64,000 nucleotides of DNA from an uncultured bacterium (lineage in GTDB: Bacteria > Bacillota > Clostridia > Oscillospirales > CAG-272). The notes below the pieces were generated by a model. That model saw only the letters and a list, made by a program, of their open reading frames with translations, ran no database searches and was not told the origin of the DNA. Position numbers and translations under genes: made by a program. Below are positions 44,308-52,123 of this stretch, piece after piece (the stretch's first letter is position 1; every line of letters begins with the position of its first letter). The stretch lies in contig CAMEJM010000004.1 in NCBI GenBank assembly GCA_945920215.1, positions 1 through 64,000 of the forward strand, read 5' to 3'.

Positions 44308-44742
44308 ATGGATTCCCATTTGAATGAAATCATCAACACCTCTCTGCAAAAAATCAAGGAACTTGCAAGCAATGAAACCGTCATCGGCGAACCGATTACC
44401 GTTCCGGGCGGTGTGACGATTATTCCGGTTTCCAAGGTGTCAATGGGCTTTGCGACAGGCGGACTTGACTTCCCCGCCAAAAAGAACAGCGACGCTCCTC
44501 TCGCCACCAAATTCGGGGGCGGAGGCGGCACGGGCATTACCGTCACACCGATTGCTTTTCTGACAGTCACCGACAGCGGCGTGACCGAGTTGCTTCCGAT
44601 TATTTCCCCCGGCGACGCGGATTCTCTTGATAAGATCACCGCTTTGGTCGAAAAAGCCCCCGGAATCCTTGAAAAAATCAAAAACGTCTTTTCTTCTAAA
44701 AAGAAGAAAAAAGAGGAAGCCGAGCCAAACTGCGCCGAATAA
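44308..44742 (+). CDS. ytfJ: Spore protein YtfJ/GerW
   Basis: GerW-family spore protein, needed in Bacillus for normal germination responses. The conserved GEPITVPGGVTIIPVSKVSMGFATGG, the glycine-rich FGGGGGTGITVTPIAFL and a Lys-rich tail are typical. Length is 144 aa. Its presence implies the organism makes spores or descends from a sporulator. It lies between DUF2953 and the D,D-carboxypeptidase, a recurring clostridial cluster. Confidence 0.93.
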   Translation: MDSHLNEIINTSLQKIKELASNETVIGEPITVPGGVTIIPVSKVSMGFATGGLDFPAKKNSDAPLATKFGGGGGTGITVTPIAFLTVTDSGVTELLPIISPGDADSLDKITALVEKAPGILEKIKNVFSSKKKKKEEAEPNCAE

Positions 44743-44813
44743 TCTTTCCGCATAGGCAACCGCCGTTTTTGCAACACTATTTTCAGTGAAGCATATTACG
44801 GGGGTCGCCAACC

Positions 44814-45878
44814 ATGAGGAAAATTGCCGTCGCGTTACTATCTGCCGTTCTTCTGACGGCATTGGCTCTGCCATTTACGGCGCTGACCGCTGATCTGACA
44901 GTCAGCGCGCGCCATGCCGTACTGTACGAGCCGACAACCGGCGTATATCTGTACGACCGCAACGGAGATGCGCGCGCGCCCATGGCAAGCACCACGAAAA
45001 TCATGACGGCGCTTGTGGCTTTGCGGCACGGAAACCTGAAAGAAAAAATCACAATCCCGCCGGAAGCGTGCGGAATTGAAGGCTCCTCTATCTATATGCA
45101 GCCGGGAGAAGTACTGACGCTACAGGATCTTCTCTACGCCCTGATGCTGCAAAGCGCCAATGACGCGGCAGCCGCCATTGCCATAGCCGTCGGCGGCAGC
45201 GTGAGCGATTTTGCGGATATGATGAATGCGGAAGCGGCGGCGCTCGGTCTGTCCAACACGCATTTCATGAACCCGCACGGTCTTGACGACCCGCAGCACT
45301 ACACCTCTGCGCGGGATCTTGCGCAGATTGCCGCCGCCGCAATGGAAATTCCGGAATTCTGTGAGATTGTTTGCTCGGTCAAGCATACCATTCCCCACGG
45401 GAATGAGGGAGACGTTCGCGTTCTTGTCAATCACAACAAGCTGCTGCGCCTCTATGACGGTGCCATCGGCGTGAAAACCGGTTTTACCAAAAAAAGCGGC
45501 AGATGTCTTGTCGGTGCGGCGGAACGTGACGGTCTGACTTTCATCACCGTCACTCTGGACGCCCCGAATGACTGGAATGACCATATCCGTATGTTTGAAC
45601 ACGGTTTTGAACAGCTTGAAAACCGTTTGCTGTACGATACGGGTTCCTTTTCGTATGAACTGCCTCTCTTGGGCGAAGACGGAAAACGTATCCGCTGTAC
45701 CAACCCGGAACCAATCTGCGCCGTTCTTCCCAAAAGCGCGCCCGCGCCCGATGTGACTCTCGATTTGCCGCATTACCTGACGTCCCCTGCAAAGGGTGGA
45801 AAGGTCATAGGTAGCGTACGCTTCTCCTATAACGGCAAGACGGTGGCGGACGGCACTCTTGTCATCGCGGAAAAATGA
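44814..45878 (+). CDS. dacF: D-alanyl-D-alanine carboxypeptidase (DacF type)
   Basis: Secreted low-molecular-weight penicillin-binding protein that trims the terminal D-Ala from peptidoglycan stem peptides. A signal peptide covers about residues 1-27. The catalytic motif SxxK is Ser59-Thr-Thr-Lys62, SxN is SAND, and KTG lies in GVKTGFTKKSG. A C-terminal PBP5-like beta domain follows. Length is 354 aa. Its place after ytfJ resembles the dacF position in sporulating Firmicutes, where it shapes spore cortex; dacF versus dacB/dacA naming is by context. The upstream GGGGG is a weak ribosome-binding site. Confidence 0.92.
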   Translation: MRKIAVALLSAVLLTALALPFTALTADLTVSARHAVLYEPTTGVYLYDRNGDARAPMASTTKIMTALVALRHGNLKEKITIPPEACGIEGSSIYMQPGEVLTLQDLLYALMLQSANDAAAAIAIAVGGSVSDFADMMNAEAAALGLSNTHFMNPHGLDDPQHYTSARDLAQIAAAAMEIPEFCEIVCSVKHTIPHGNEGDVRVLVNHNKLLRLYDGAIGVKTGFTKKSGRCLVGAAERDGLTFITVTLDAPNDWNDHIRMFEHGFEQLENRLLYDTGSFSYELPLLGEDGKRIRCTNPEPICAVLPKSAPAPDVTLDLPHYLTSPAKGGKVIGSVRFSYNGKTVADGTLVIAEK

Positions 45879-45965
45879 CCTCTTTTCCGAAGAACTTTTT
45901 CGCGGAGGCGCCAATCTATCTAATTTTTTATTCATTCAAAAAACAATACAGGTAATTACAGTATC

Positions 45966-46706
45966 ATGGAAAAAATCAGACTTCAGAAATTCTTTACCGA
46001 TTGCGGTATCATGTCCCGCCGCGCGGCAGAAGAGGAAATCAGACACGGAAACGTCACGGTTAACGGTCACCCTGCGGAGATAGGAACTAAAATAGATCCG
46101 TCACGCGACCGCGTTACATACAAGGGACGCCCCGTGGTCATGCCCCGCGCCAAGGATTTTGTATATATTCTATTGAACAAACCGCGCGGATATGCCACTA
46201 CCACCGCAGACCCGCACGAAAAAAAGTGCGTACTGGACCTTTTGGAAGGCGTCAAAACGCGGGTGTATCCCGTGGGGCGGTTGGATAAGGTCTCGGAGGG
46301 GCTTTTGCTTCTGACTAACGACGGAGAGATGGCAAACCGCCTCACTCACCCCAAACACTCCGTGCCGAAGATTTACCGTGTGAAAGTAGACGGCGCGGTT
46401 ACCGAACAGCAACTCAATACCCTGACTTCTCCCTTGGTCATCGACGGTTATACGATTGAACCTGTAGAAGTGGAAATACACGATATGACAGACGACACAA
46501 CCACTCTGACTTTCACCCTATATGAGGGGCGCAACCGTCAGATACGCAAAATGTGCGAACAAGCGGCTCTGACAGTACGGCGTCTGAACCGTGTGGCGAT
46601 CGGGAAGCTGAAGCTCGGCGGGCTTGGCGTCGGTAAGTGGCGTTACCTGGAACCGCAGGAAATTGAATATCTTCGCCGGGCTACTCAAATGCCTGCCAAG
46701 AGGTAA
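45966..46706 (+). CDS. rluB: 23S rRNA pseudouridine synthase RluB family
   Basis: Makes pseudouridine in 23S rRNA. The N-terminal S4 domain (RLQKFFTDCGIMSRRAAEEEIRHGNVTVNG) is followed by the RsuA/RluB catalytic domain with the active-site Asp in VGRLDKVSEGLLLLTNDG and the conserved EGRNRQIRKMCE. Length is 246 aa. The scpA-scpB-ytfJ-dacF-rluB order is typical of Clostridia. Distinction from RluE/RsuA is by context. Confidence 0.95.
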   Translation: MEKIRLQKFFTDCGIMSRRAAEEEIRHGNVTVNGHPAEIGTKIDPSRDRVTYKGRPVVMPRAKDFVYILLNKPRGYATTTADPHEKKCVLDLLEGVKTRVYPVGRLDKVSEGLLLLTNDGEMANRLTHPKHSVPKIYRVKVDGAVTEQQLNTLTSPLVIDGYTIEPVEVEIHDMTDDTTTLTFTLYEGRNRQIRKMCEQAALTVRRLNRVAIGKLKLGGLGVGKWRYLEPQEIEYLRRATQMPAKR

Positions 46707-46711
46707 CCGTT

Positions 46712-47134
46712 ATGCTGACAATTCATCCTGTACAGGACAAGAACGAGCAACGGCGGCTCTGCAATATCTGCGACGTGCCGTATCGCCCCGGCGATTTTGC
46801 ATATGCCGCCTATGTGGACGGGCAGTTTGTCGGGCTCTCACAGTTCCGCGTTGACGACAGCCGCGGATATCTGGACGACCTGGTTTCGTCGCCCGGTACA
46901 AACGATGCGGAAGCCTTGTTTATCATGGGCAGACAAACCCTCAACTGGATTGATCTTCTCGGTCTTCACACCTGCCGGGCAAGATCCGATTCCGCCCCCC
47001 GAAAACTGCTGCATATCATGGGCTTTTCCGAAGAGGAAAACCAAGATATTCTGACGGCGGACATGACCCATATGTTTGACGGGCATTGCGGCGGACATTG
47101 CGATATCGCCAAAGAACTGCATTCCGAAAGCTAA
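46712..47134 (+). CDS. GNAT-like protein with Cys/His-rich C-terminus
   Basis: 140-aa protein whose middle (FAYAAYVDGQFVGLSQFRVDD to EALFIMGRQTLNWIDLLG) resembles the GNAT acetyltransferase fold, though the acyl-CoA pyrophosphate loop is not clear. The N-terminus has a CNIC pair and the C-terminus a MFDGHCGGHCD motif, a likely metal site. GAGGTAAC precedes the ATG, 5 nt after rluB, so it is the last gene of the long plus run. Substrate is unknown and activity is inferred. Confidence 0.75.
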   Translation: MLTIHPVQDKNEQRRLCNICDVPYRPGDFAYAAYVDGQFVGLSQFRVDDSRGYLDDLVSSPGTNDAEALFIMGRQTLNWIDLLGLHTCRARSDSAPRKLLHIMGFSEEENQDILTADMTHMFDGHCGGHCDIAKELHSES

Positions 47135-47169
47135 TTCGTTTTATAGTATATTTAGGTATAATTTTCAGC

Positions 47170-47203
47170 AGACCCCCCTGCGCTGTACAGCGCAGGGGGG
47201 TCT
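47170..47203. repeat. Perfect 34-bp palindrome between convergent genes
   Basis: Two 17-nt arms (47170-47186 and 47187-47203) are exact inverse complements with no spacer, with a G/C-rich CCCCCCTGCGC core. As RNA it would form a 15-bp stem with a 4-nt loop. It lies between rluB-GNAT (plus) and rpe (minus), where a bidirectional terminator is expected, but neither side is followed by a U-run. Confidence 0.85.
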
Positions 47204-47241
47204 AAAACTGTTTTGAGAGCAGACAAGCCTTCCGGGTAATG

Positions 47242-47889
47242 TTATGCTTGGCGCAGTCGGGCAATCGCAGCCGCGCGATCCGCCGCACCGAACACGGCAG
47301 AACCGGCAACCAGAACGTCTGCTCCCGCGCTCACTGCGGCATGGGCGGTCGCGTCATTGATACCGCCGTCAACCTCAATCAAGCATTCCCTTTTTTCCTC
47401 ATTCAGTTTTGCCCGAATCTCCCTGACTTTATCGAGGCAGGCGGGAATCAGAGCCTGCCCGCCGTATCCCGGTTCCACCGTCATGACCAACACCATGTCC
47501 AAATCCGCAAGATACGGATAAACTCCCTCCGGCGGAGTATTCGGTTTGATTGAGAGTCCGGCGCGCTTTCCCTGCGCGCGGATGAGAGCCAGCGCCGCGG
47601 CAACGTCCTCACAAGCCTCATAGTGTACGGTGATGATATCGGCGCCCGCTTTTGCAAAACGCTCTATGTACCGTTCCGGCTTTTCAATCATCAGATGAAC
47701 ATCGAATACAATATCGGAAGCGGAACGCAGCGAAGCGATCACAGGAATGCCGAATGTCAGATTGGTGACGAACATACCGTCCATGACGTCCAGATGCGCC
47801 CAGTCGGCGCCCGCTGCGGCAATTTCTTTGAGTTCTTCTCCCATTTTCTTGAAATCGCAGGATAAAAGAGACGGAGCAATTCGAATCAT
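47242..47889 (-). CDS. rpe: Ribulose-phosphate 3-epimerase
   Basis: Interconverts ribulose 5-phosphate and xylulose 5-phosphate in the pentose phosphate pathway. The TIM-barrel signatures IAPSLLSCDF, HLDVMDGMFVTNLTFG, VFDVHLMIEKPE, VLVMTVEPGYGGQ and IEVDGGIND are present, including the metal-binding His and Asp residues. The ATG at 47889 was chosen for GGGAGG upstream and the family N-terminus (MIRIAPSLL). Product is 215 aa. It lies downstream of ispF after a 225-bp gap and appears to be its own unit. Confidence 0.96.
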   Translation of the reverse strand: MIRIAPSLLSCDFKKMGEELKEIAAAGADWAHLDVMDGMFVTNLTFGIPVIASLRSASDIVFDVHLMIEKPERYIERFAKAGADIITVHYEACEDVAAALALIRAQGKRAGLSIKPNTPPEGVYPYLADLDMVLVMTVEPGYGGQALIPACLDKVREIRAKLNEEKRECLIEVDGGINDATAHAAVSAGADVLVAGSAVFGAADRAAAIARLRQA

Positions 47890-48114
47890 AGTTTTCCTCC
47901 CTGCCAACGGTGGCAGAACAGATTTTAGAGAATAAAATAATACTGAGTGGGGCTGATGTGAGAGCAAAGCAAGGACTTTCATCGGTTACAATTCATATCT
48001 GATTCTGTATGCCGATGTTGCAAAAAAACGATGTTTAGCCCCCACGTACAGGGTCGGATATTGCAGGGCGCAGTGCGGGTAACCGTGCTGCGCCTATTGA
48101 GTTTTCTTTCAAAT

Positions 48115-48600
48115 TCAAACGGAATACAAGAGACAAACGGCATGGGCGGCAATCCCGTCGCCGCAGCCGGTAAAGCCCAGTCCTTCCTCCGTTGTTGCTT
48201 TCACGCTGACCTGTTCCGGCTCACATCCGAGCGCCGCGGCAATTTTCCCCCTCATTTCCGGAATGCACGGGGCGAGCTTCGGCTTCTGTGCCAGCACGGT
48301 TGCATCCACATTACCTACACGGTAACCGGAGGCGCGCATCAGGTCCGCAACCCTGCCGAGCAGCAGCAGCGAAGAAATACCGCGGTACCGCTCGTCCGTA
48401 TCCGGGAAATGGGCGCCGATATCCCCGAGAGCAAGCGCGCCCAACACGGCGTCCGAAATCGCATGAAGCAGCACATCCGCATCGGAATGCCCCTCTAAGC
48501 CCTTGCAATAAGGGATCTGCACGCCGCCCAAAATCAACGGGCGCCCTTCTACCAAGCGGTGTACATCGTACCCATGCCCGATTCTGAAATTATCTGCCAT
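48115..48600 (-). CDS. ispF: 2-C-methyl-D-erythritol 2,4-cyclodiphosphate synthase
   Basis: Fifth enzyme of the MEP isoprenoid pathway; makes the cyclic diphosphate with release of CMP. The metal ligands appear in [11 protein letters not shown] and [17 protein letters not shown], and [22 protein letters not shown] is the family end. Product is 161 aa from the ATG at 48600, supported by AAAGGAAG. It overlaps ispD by 11 nt, and the two catalyse near-consecutive steps. Confidence 0.96.
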   Translation of the reverse strand: MADNFRIGHGYDVHRLVEGRPLILGGVQIPYCKGLEGHSDADVLLHAISDAVLGALALGDIGAHFPDTDERYRGISSLLLLGRVADLMRASGYRVGNVDATVLAQKPKLAPCIPEMRGKIAAALGCEPEQVSVKATTEEGLGFTGCGDGIAAHAVCLLYSV

Positions 48601-49357
48601 GCTTTTTCTTCCTTTCCGCACGCAATTTCAGGATTGCTTCGGCACGTAGCAAATCTGACGGCACCGTGATTTTGAAGTTTTCGGCGCCGGTGTCAACCAG
48701 CTTGACGCGTTGTCCGATCAACTCCATCAGGGAGTTGTCATCCGTCACGACGGTACCCTTTTCTTCTGCCGCAACACAGGCGGCTTTGTAATATACATAA
48801 TTGAAAATCTGCGGAGTCGCCGCCAGCATAATTTCATTGCGCGGCAATGTCTTTTCAATCATGCCGTAGCAGTTGACGACCTTTACGGTATCGGTTGCCT
48901 TGGTCGCGGCGCTTGCGGCGCCATAGGCGTAAGCGGCAAGAGCAACATCCCGTATCTGCGCAGGCGTCACCAGACACCTCGCTGCGTCATGAAAGGCAAC
49001 AAATGCAGATTTGGGAGAAACCGCCCCAAAGCCAAGCGCAGCGCTCTCCTGCCTTGTTGTCCCCCCCGGTACCACGCGGCTGCACTTGGTAATACCGTAA
49101 TAGCGGCATAACGCTTCGACAACCGCACAGTCTTCCGCACGAGTGACAATCACGATTTCACGGATCAGTCTGCACTTCTGAAACGCGAGCGCACTGTGAA
49201 TCAGAACCGGCTTGTCACAAACAGAAATCAGTTGCTTCGGCGTGTCTGCTCCGACCCTCGTCCCGCTGCCGCCTGCAAGAATTACCGCCGCGGTACGCGG
49301 CGCGGGAAAAACTCTTTGCAAATGCAACACGGTATTGATTCTTTGTATCGGATTCAT
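48590..49357 (-). CDS. ispD: 2-C-methyl-D-erythritol 4-phosphate cytidylyltransferase
   Basis: Third enzyme of the MEP isoprenoid pathway, forming CDP-methylerythritol from MEP and CTP. The nucleotide-binding [29 protein letters not shown] and ATDTVKVV segments and TPQIFNY match the family. Length is 255 aa with about 20 extra N-terminal residues; the AAGGGATAC site supports this start. Overlaps ispF by 11 nt and follows a small gene of unknown function. Confidence 0.94.
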   Translation of the reverse strand: MNPIQRINTVLHLQRVFPAPRTAAVILAGGSGTRVGADTPKQLISVCDKPVLIHSALAFQKCRLIREIVIVTRAEDCAVVEALCRYYGITKCSRVVPGGTTRQESAALGFGAVSPKSAFVAFHDAARCLVTPAQIRDVALAAYAYGAASAATKATDTVKVVNCYGMIEKTLPRNEIMLAATPQIFNYVYYKAACVAAEEKGTVVTDDNSLMELIGQRVKLVDTGAENFKITVPSDLLRAEAILKLRAERKKKHGR

Positions 49358-49378
49358 TTCTGTATCCCTTATTCGAAT

Positions 49379-49690
49379 TTATTTCATGTAGTCAACAAAA
49401 TACACCGTTACGGTTTGTTCCAGCCCGCCCGCGGCAAGATTCTCGGCGGTCAGTATGACCCCGTCGCCGGACATCAAGTAACTGACCTTCGTTCCGGCAA
49501 TGTCCGAACGAAACAAAATTTCACCGGAAGAAAGCAAAATCAATTCTTCGCCGCGTACGGCGATAGAACCGCGTCGCCCCAAAACGATTTCTTCTTCATT
49601 CTTGCGCTCGGTGACATACCGGACTATTTTGCCGTGGAGCTGTTCAGCGCGTCGCCTGTTTGCAATCCGCTGGCTTCTCTTTCCAAACAT
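49379..49690 (-). CDS. Uncharacterised 103-aa protein
   Basis: I do not recognise this family. The N-terminal 30 residues are basic (KRSQRIANRRRAEQLHGK) and the rest is beta-rich with a well-formed hydrophobic pattern (SIAVRGEELILLSSGEILFRSD, then VTVYFVDYM), no TM segment and no Cys. AGGGG precedes the ATG and a promoter-like -10 lies about 60 nt upstream. It is 21 nt before ispD, so it heads the ispD-ispF operon. The basic N-terminus suggests nucleic-acid or membrane contact, which is inference. Confidence 0.75.
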   Translation of the reverse strand: MFGKRSQRIANRRRAEQLHGKIVRYVTERKNEEEIVLGRRGSIAVRGEELILLSSGEILFRSDIAGTKVSYLMSGDGVILTAENLAAGGLEQTVTVYFVDYMK

Positions 49691-49748
49691 AAGCCCCTGC
49701 CGTCCTTTCGTATAGCCCTGCCTGCCCGGTTAAATACTGATTATATTT

Positions 49749-49777
49749 ATTATAACACTTTTTTTACTCTTTGGAAA
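49749..49777 (-). promoter_or_regulatory. Probable promoter of the 103-aa gene-ispD-ispF
   Basis: A perfect -10 TATAAT (49749-49754) and a weak -35 TTTCCA (49772-49777) are 17 nt apart on the minus strand. Confidence 0.55.
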
Positions 49778-49941
49778 GTGAAAGATATGATTTACGACCG
49801 AAAACCTGTTTTTCATCCCGCAAAGACATAAAATTTATCATCTAATTTTCTTTTGCACAACCGTTTTGGGCAACCTGCACAAATACGAACGTAAAAGTTC
49901 TACATTGTTTTTCTCGTATAGAATTGAATTTTTTGCCTCTT

Positions 49942-50010
49942 TTGGGTTGCAATGGGGCAGTTGATGGGTTATAATATAGCCAAAGTGGGGCGAAGTGGAG
50001 AAAAATGGAG
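49942..50010 (+). promoter_or_regulatory. dcw promoter with two triplets of MraZ boxes
   Basis: -35 TTGCAA (49947-49952), a 17-nt spacer and -10 TATAAT (49970-49975) form the promoter. TGGG-type boxes lie at 49942 (TTGGGT), 49952 (ATGGGG) and 49964 (ATGGGT) over the promoter, and at 49985 (GTGGGG), 49995 (GTGGAG) and 50005 (ATGGAG) downstream; the downstream set has exact 10-bp spacing. MraZ is known to bind such tandem repeats and repress the dcw operon. Confidence 0.85.
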
Positions 50011-50069
50011 CGCAATTTCACTTCAATCCCTTATTCAGAAGTCAAAAAGCACGGAAAGGAGGGTCTGCG

Positions 50070-50495
50070 ATGCCGCTGGTAGGCGAATATAATCATTCCA
50101 TTGATTCCAAAAACCGCATTTTCATACCGGCAAAATTTCGGGAATACCTCGGCGAAAGTTTTTACATCACCCGTAAAATGAACAAGACCTGCCTTGCCGT
50201 ATATTCGGAAGAGGAAATGAACCGCCTTGCCGAAAAGCTCAACGAGCTTCCCGACTCCGATGTTTCCGACATCAAAGAGTTCCTTTTTTCCAAAACCATT
50301 CTTGTCACTCCGGACGCGAACGGACGCGTTGTACTTCTCCCGAGCATGATCAGTTACGCCGGGATTGAAAAAAACGCCGTCATCATCGGCGCGGGCAACC
50401 ACCTGCAAATCTGGGCGGAAAACGCATGGAACACCGAAGAAAAGAACCGCGACATGGCAGTTCTGCGAAACAAACTTTCCTCCATCGGACTGTAA
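50070..50495 (+). CDS. mraZ: Transcriptional regulator MraZ
   Basis: Ring-forming AbrB-like DNA-binding protein that represses its own dcw operon. Two tandem SpoVT-AbrB-like half-domains are visible, GEYNHSIDSKNRIFIPAKFRE and KTILVTPDANGRVVLLPSMI, with the conserved D-x-(K/N)-x-R. Length is 141 aa. AAAGGAGGG lies six bases before the ATG at 50070; an upstream in-frame ATG (49995) sits inside the operator and gives a non-family extension. rsmH follows after 3 nt. Confidence 0.96.
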   Translation: MPLVGEYNHSIDSKNRIFIPAKFREYLGESFYITRKMNKTCLAVYSEEEMNRLAEKLNELPDSDVSDIKEFLFSKTILVTPDANGRVVLLPSMISYAGIEKNAVIIGAGNHLQIWAENAWNTEEKNRDMAVLRNKLSSIGL

Positions 50496-50498
50496 AAG

Positions 50499-51446
50499 AT
50501 GGATACGATTCATTTTTCACACACCTCGGTGCTTCTCTATGAGTGCATCGAAGCCCTGCATATCCGTGACGGTTTCACCTATGTGGACTGCACAACCGGC
50601 GGAGGCGGACACAGCCTTGAAATTGCAAAACGTCTCGGAGAGCATTCCCGCCTGATATGCCTTGACCGCGATCAGGACGCGCTGACCGCCGCAAAAGAAC
50701 GTCTAAAAGATTTCAGTGACAAAATTACATTTGTTCATACCAATTTTGAGGACCTTGAAAACGTACTGGCAAGCCTAAAAATCGACAACCTCGGCGGAGT
50801 GCTCGCAGACTTGGGATGCTCCTCATACCAATTCGATACCCCGGAGCGCGGTTTTTCCTATATGCATGACGCCCCCCTTGATATGCGCATGGACGCGGAG
50901 GGCGCAAGCCTCACCGCATACGACGTGGTAAACACTTATTCACAAACAGATCTGAAGCGGATCCTCTTTGAATGGGGAGAAGAAAAATTCGCCCCGCGGA
51001 TAGCCGCCGCCATCGTCGAGGAACGTGAAAAATCTCCCATTCGGACAACCGCGCAACTCAGCGAAATCATCAAAAGCGCAATTCCGGCAGCCGCGCGCAA
51101 CGGCGGCCCCCACCCCGCAAAGCGTTCTTTTCAGGCAATCCGCATTGAAGTCAATCATGAGTTGGACGCCATATCCCCCGCAATCCACAGCGCAGCCTCT
51201 CATATGGCAAAGACCGGACGGGTGGCTATTATCTCCTTTCACTCTCTGGAAGACAGAATCGTGAAGAACACCTACGCGGAACTGGCGCAGGGTTGCACCT
51301 GCCCGCGGGAATTCCCCGTATGTGTCTGCGGCAAAAAACCAACGGTACGCATTCTCACCAAAAAACCAATTCTTCCCTCCGATGAGGAGTTGGAAGTTAA
51401 TCCGCGCTCCCGCAGCGCAAAATTGCGGGTAGCAGAAAAAGTCTGA
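50499..51446 (+). CDS. rsmH: 16S rRNA m4C1402 methyltransferase
   Basis: Methylates N4 of C1402 in the 16S decoding centre (formerly MraW). The SAM-binding VDCTTGGGGHS and DRDQDAL segments, then GVLADLGCSSYQFD, ERGFSYMHDAPLDMRMD, KRSFQAIRIEVNHEL and ISFHSLEDRIVK, are diagnostic. Length is 315 aa. It lies 3 nt after mraZ in the usual order. Confidence 0.97.
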   Translation: MDTIHFSHTSVLLYECIEALHIRDGFTYVDCTTGGGGHSLEIAKRLGEHSRLICLDRDQDALTAAKERLKDFSDKITFVHTNFEDLENVLASLKIDNLGGVLADLGCSSYQFDTPERGFSYMHDAPLDMRMDAEGASLTAYDVVNTYSQTDLKRILFEWGEEKFAPRIAAAIVEEREKSPIRTTAQLSEIIKSAIPAAARNGGPHPAKRSFQAIRIEVNHELDAISPAIHSAASHMAKTGRVAIISFHSLEDRIVKNTYAELAQGCTCPREFPVCVCGKKPTVRILTKKPILPSDEELEVNPRSRSAKLRVAEKV

Positions 51447-51459
51447 TAAAGGAGCCAGC

Positions 51460-52029
51460 ATGAGACAGGAAATGAATTTTACCGACACCGAAGCTTATAG
51501 CAATCCTCTGTATCGCAAAATGCGCGAGCGTTTTATTTGCAACGGACATATGACAATCGGCGAAATTATGCTCCACCGCGCACAGAAAGACGGTTATGCA
51601 GACGGCTGCACTGCGTCTGTCGCTGCAGTTGCGGGATGCCAGACCCCTGTCGTCACCGCCAAGACAGCGGCTTCCAGCCCTGAAAAGAATCGGAAGACCT
51701 TGCAAAAACGGCGTGAAAACAAACCGGTCAAAGAGGCGGCTTCCACAGCGGAGGAAGTTGTTGTTTCCAAGACCGCGCCGAAGAACAAACCTTTGATGAT
51801 TGCTCTGTGTATGATTCTTTGCGCAGTCATACTGCTGGCGATTATCATCCCGAATATTGCAAGAATTTCTGTCGCTGACGGAGATTTTGGCAAAGGCCAG
51901 CTTCAAAAACTATCTTCTTCCACAGATAGCGAAACGCCCGATAATACCGAAGCGGCTCCCGTCCCCCGTGAGACTTCCCCCTCCTTTGATAATGTCATGG
52001 ACGCATTTTCAAGGAGTTTCGGTAACTGA
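51460..52029 (+). CDS. Membrane protein at the ftsL position, family unknown
   Basis: 189-aa bitopic protein lying exactly where ftsL is found, between rsmH and the division PBP. The N-terminal cytoplasmic part is about 108 residues, Ala/Lys/Thr-rich and probably disordered in its second half. One transmembrane helix spans residues about 110-132 (MIALCMILCAVILLAIIIP), followed by a short extracytoplasmic tail of about 55 residues rich in Ser, Pro and Glu. It lacks the periplasmic leucine-zipper coiled coil that defines FtsL. It may be a highly diverged division protein or an unrelated replacement. AAAGGAG precedes the ATG. Confidence 0.8.
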   Translation: MRQEMNFTDTEAYSNPLYRKMRERFICNGHMTIGEIMLHRAQKDGYADGCTASVAAVAGCQTPVVTAKTAASSPEKNRKTLQKRRENKPVKEAASTAEEVVVSKTAPKNKPLMIALCMILCAVILLAIIIPNIARISVADGDFGKGQLQKLSSSTDSETPDNTEAAPVPRETSPSFDNVMDAFSRSFGN

Positions 52030-52062
52030 AGCATAACTTATCCCGTCTTAAAATAGACTTGT

Positions 52063-52097
52063 ATAGCGGTAGATACCCCTGCGGTGTCTGCCGCTAT
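52063..52097 (+). promoter_or_regulatory. Strong RNA hairpin before the division PBP gene
   Basis: Positions 52063-52077 pair with 52083-52097 in a 15-bp stem with a 5-nt loop. Two of the pairs are G-U in plus-strand RNA and would be A-C mismatches on the other strand, so it is built to fold in the dcw transcript. The following sequence is only mildly U-rich (ATATTCTCATTTTC), so it may be a weak terminator, a processing site or an attenuator. Confidence 0.65.
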
Positions 52098-52123
52098 ATT
52101 CTCATTTTCAGGCGGAGACAGTC

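Larger units (their letters stand above)
49691..50069. other. Divergent regulatory region between the ispD operon and mraZ
   Basis: This 379-bp gap holds promoters in both directions and the MraZ box array. The stretch 49830-49930 holds no gene I can support; it contains a TGCACAA direct repeat (49853 and 49877 region) of unknown meaning. Confidence 0.7.

Noticed and set aside
48066..48095. GGCGCAG/CTGCGCC hairpin between ispF and rpe as a terminator
   Set aside because: No U-run follows it on either strand and the inner pairing is weak; the function is unclear.
49891..49906. GAAC-N6-GTTC near the dcw promoter as a LexA box
   Set aside because: The Firmicutes LexA site has four bases between half-sites (GAAC-N4-GTTC); here there are six, so it does not fit.
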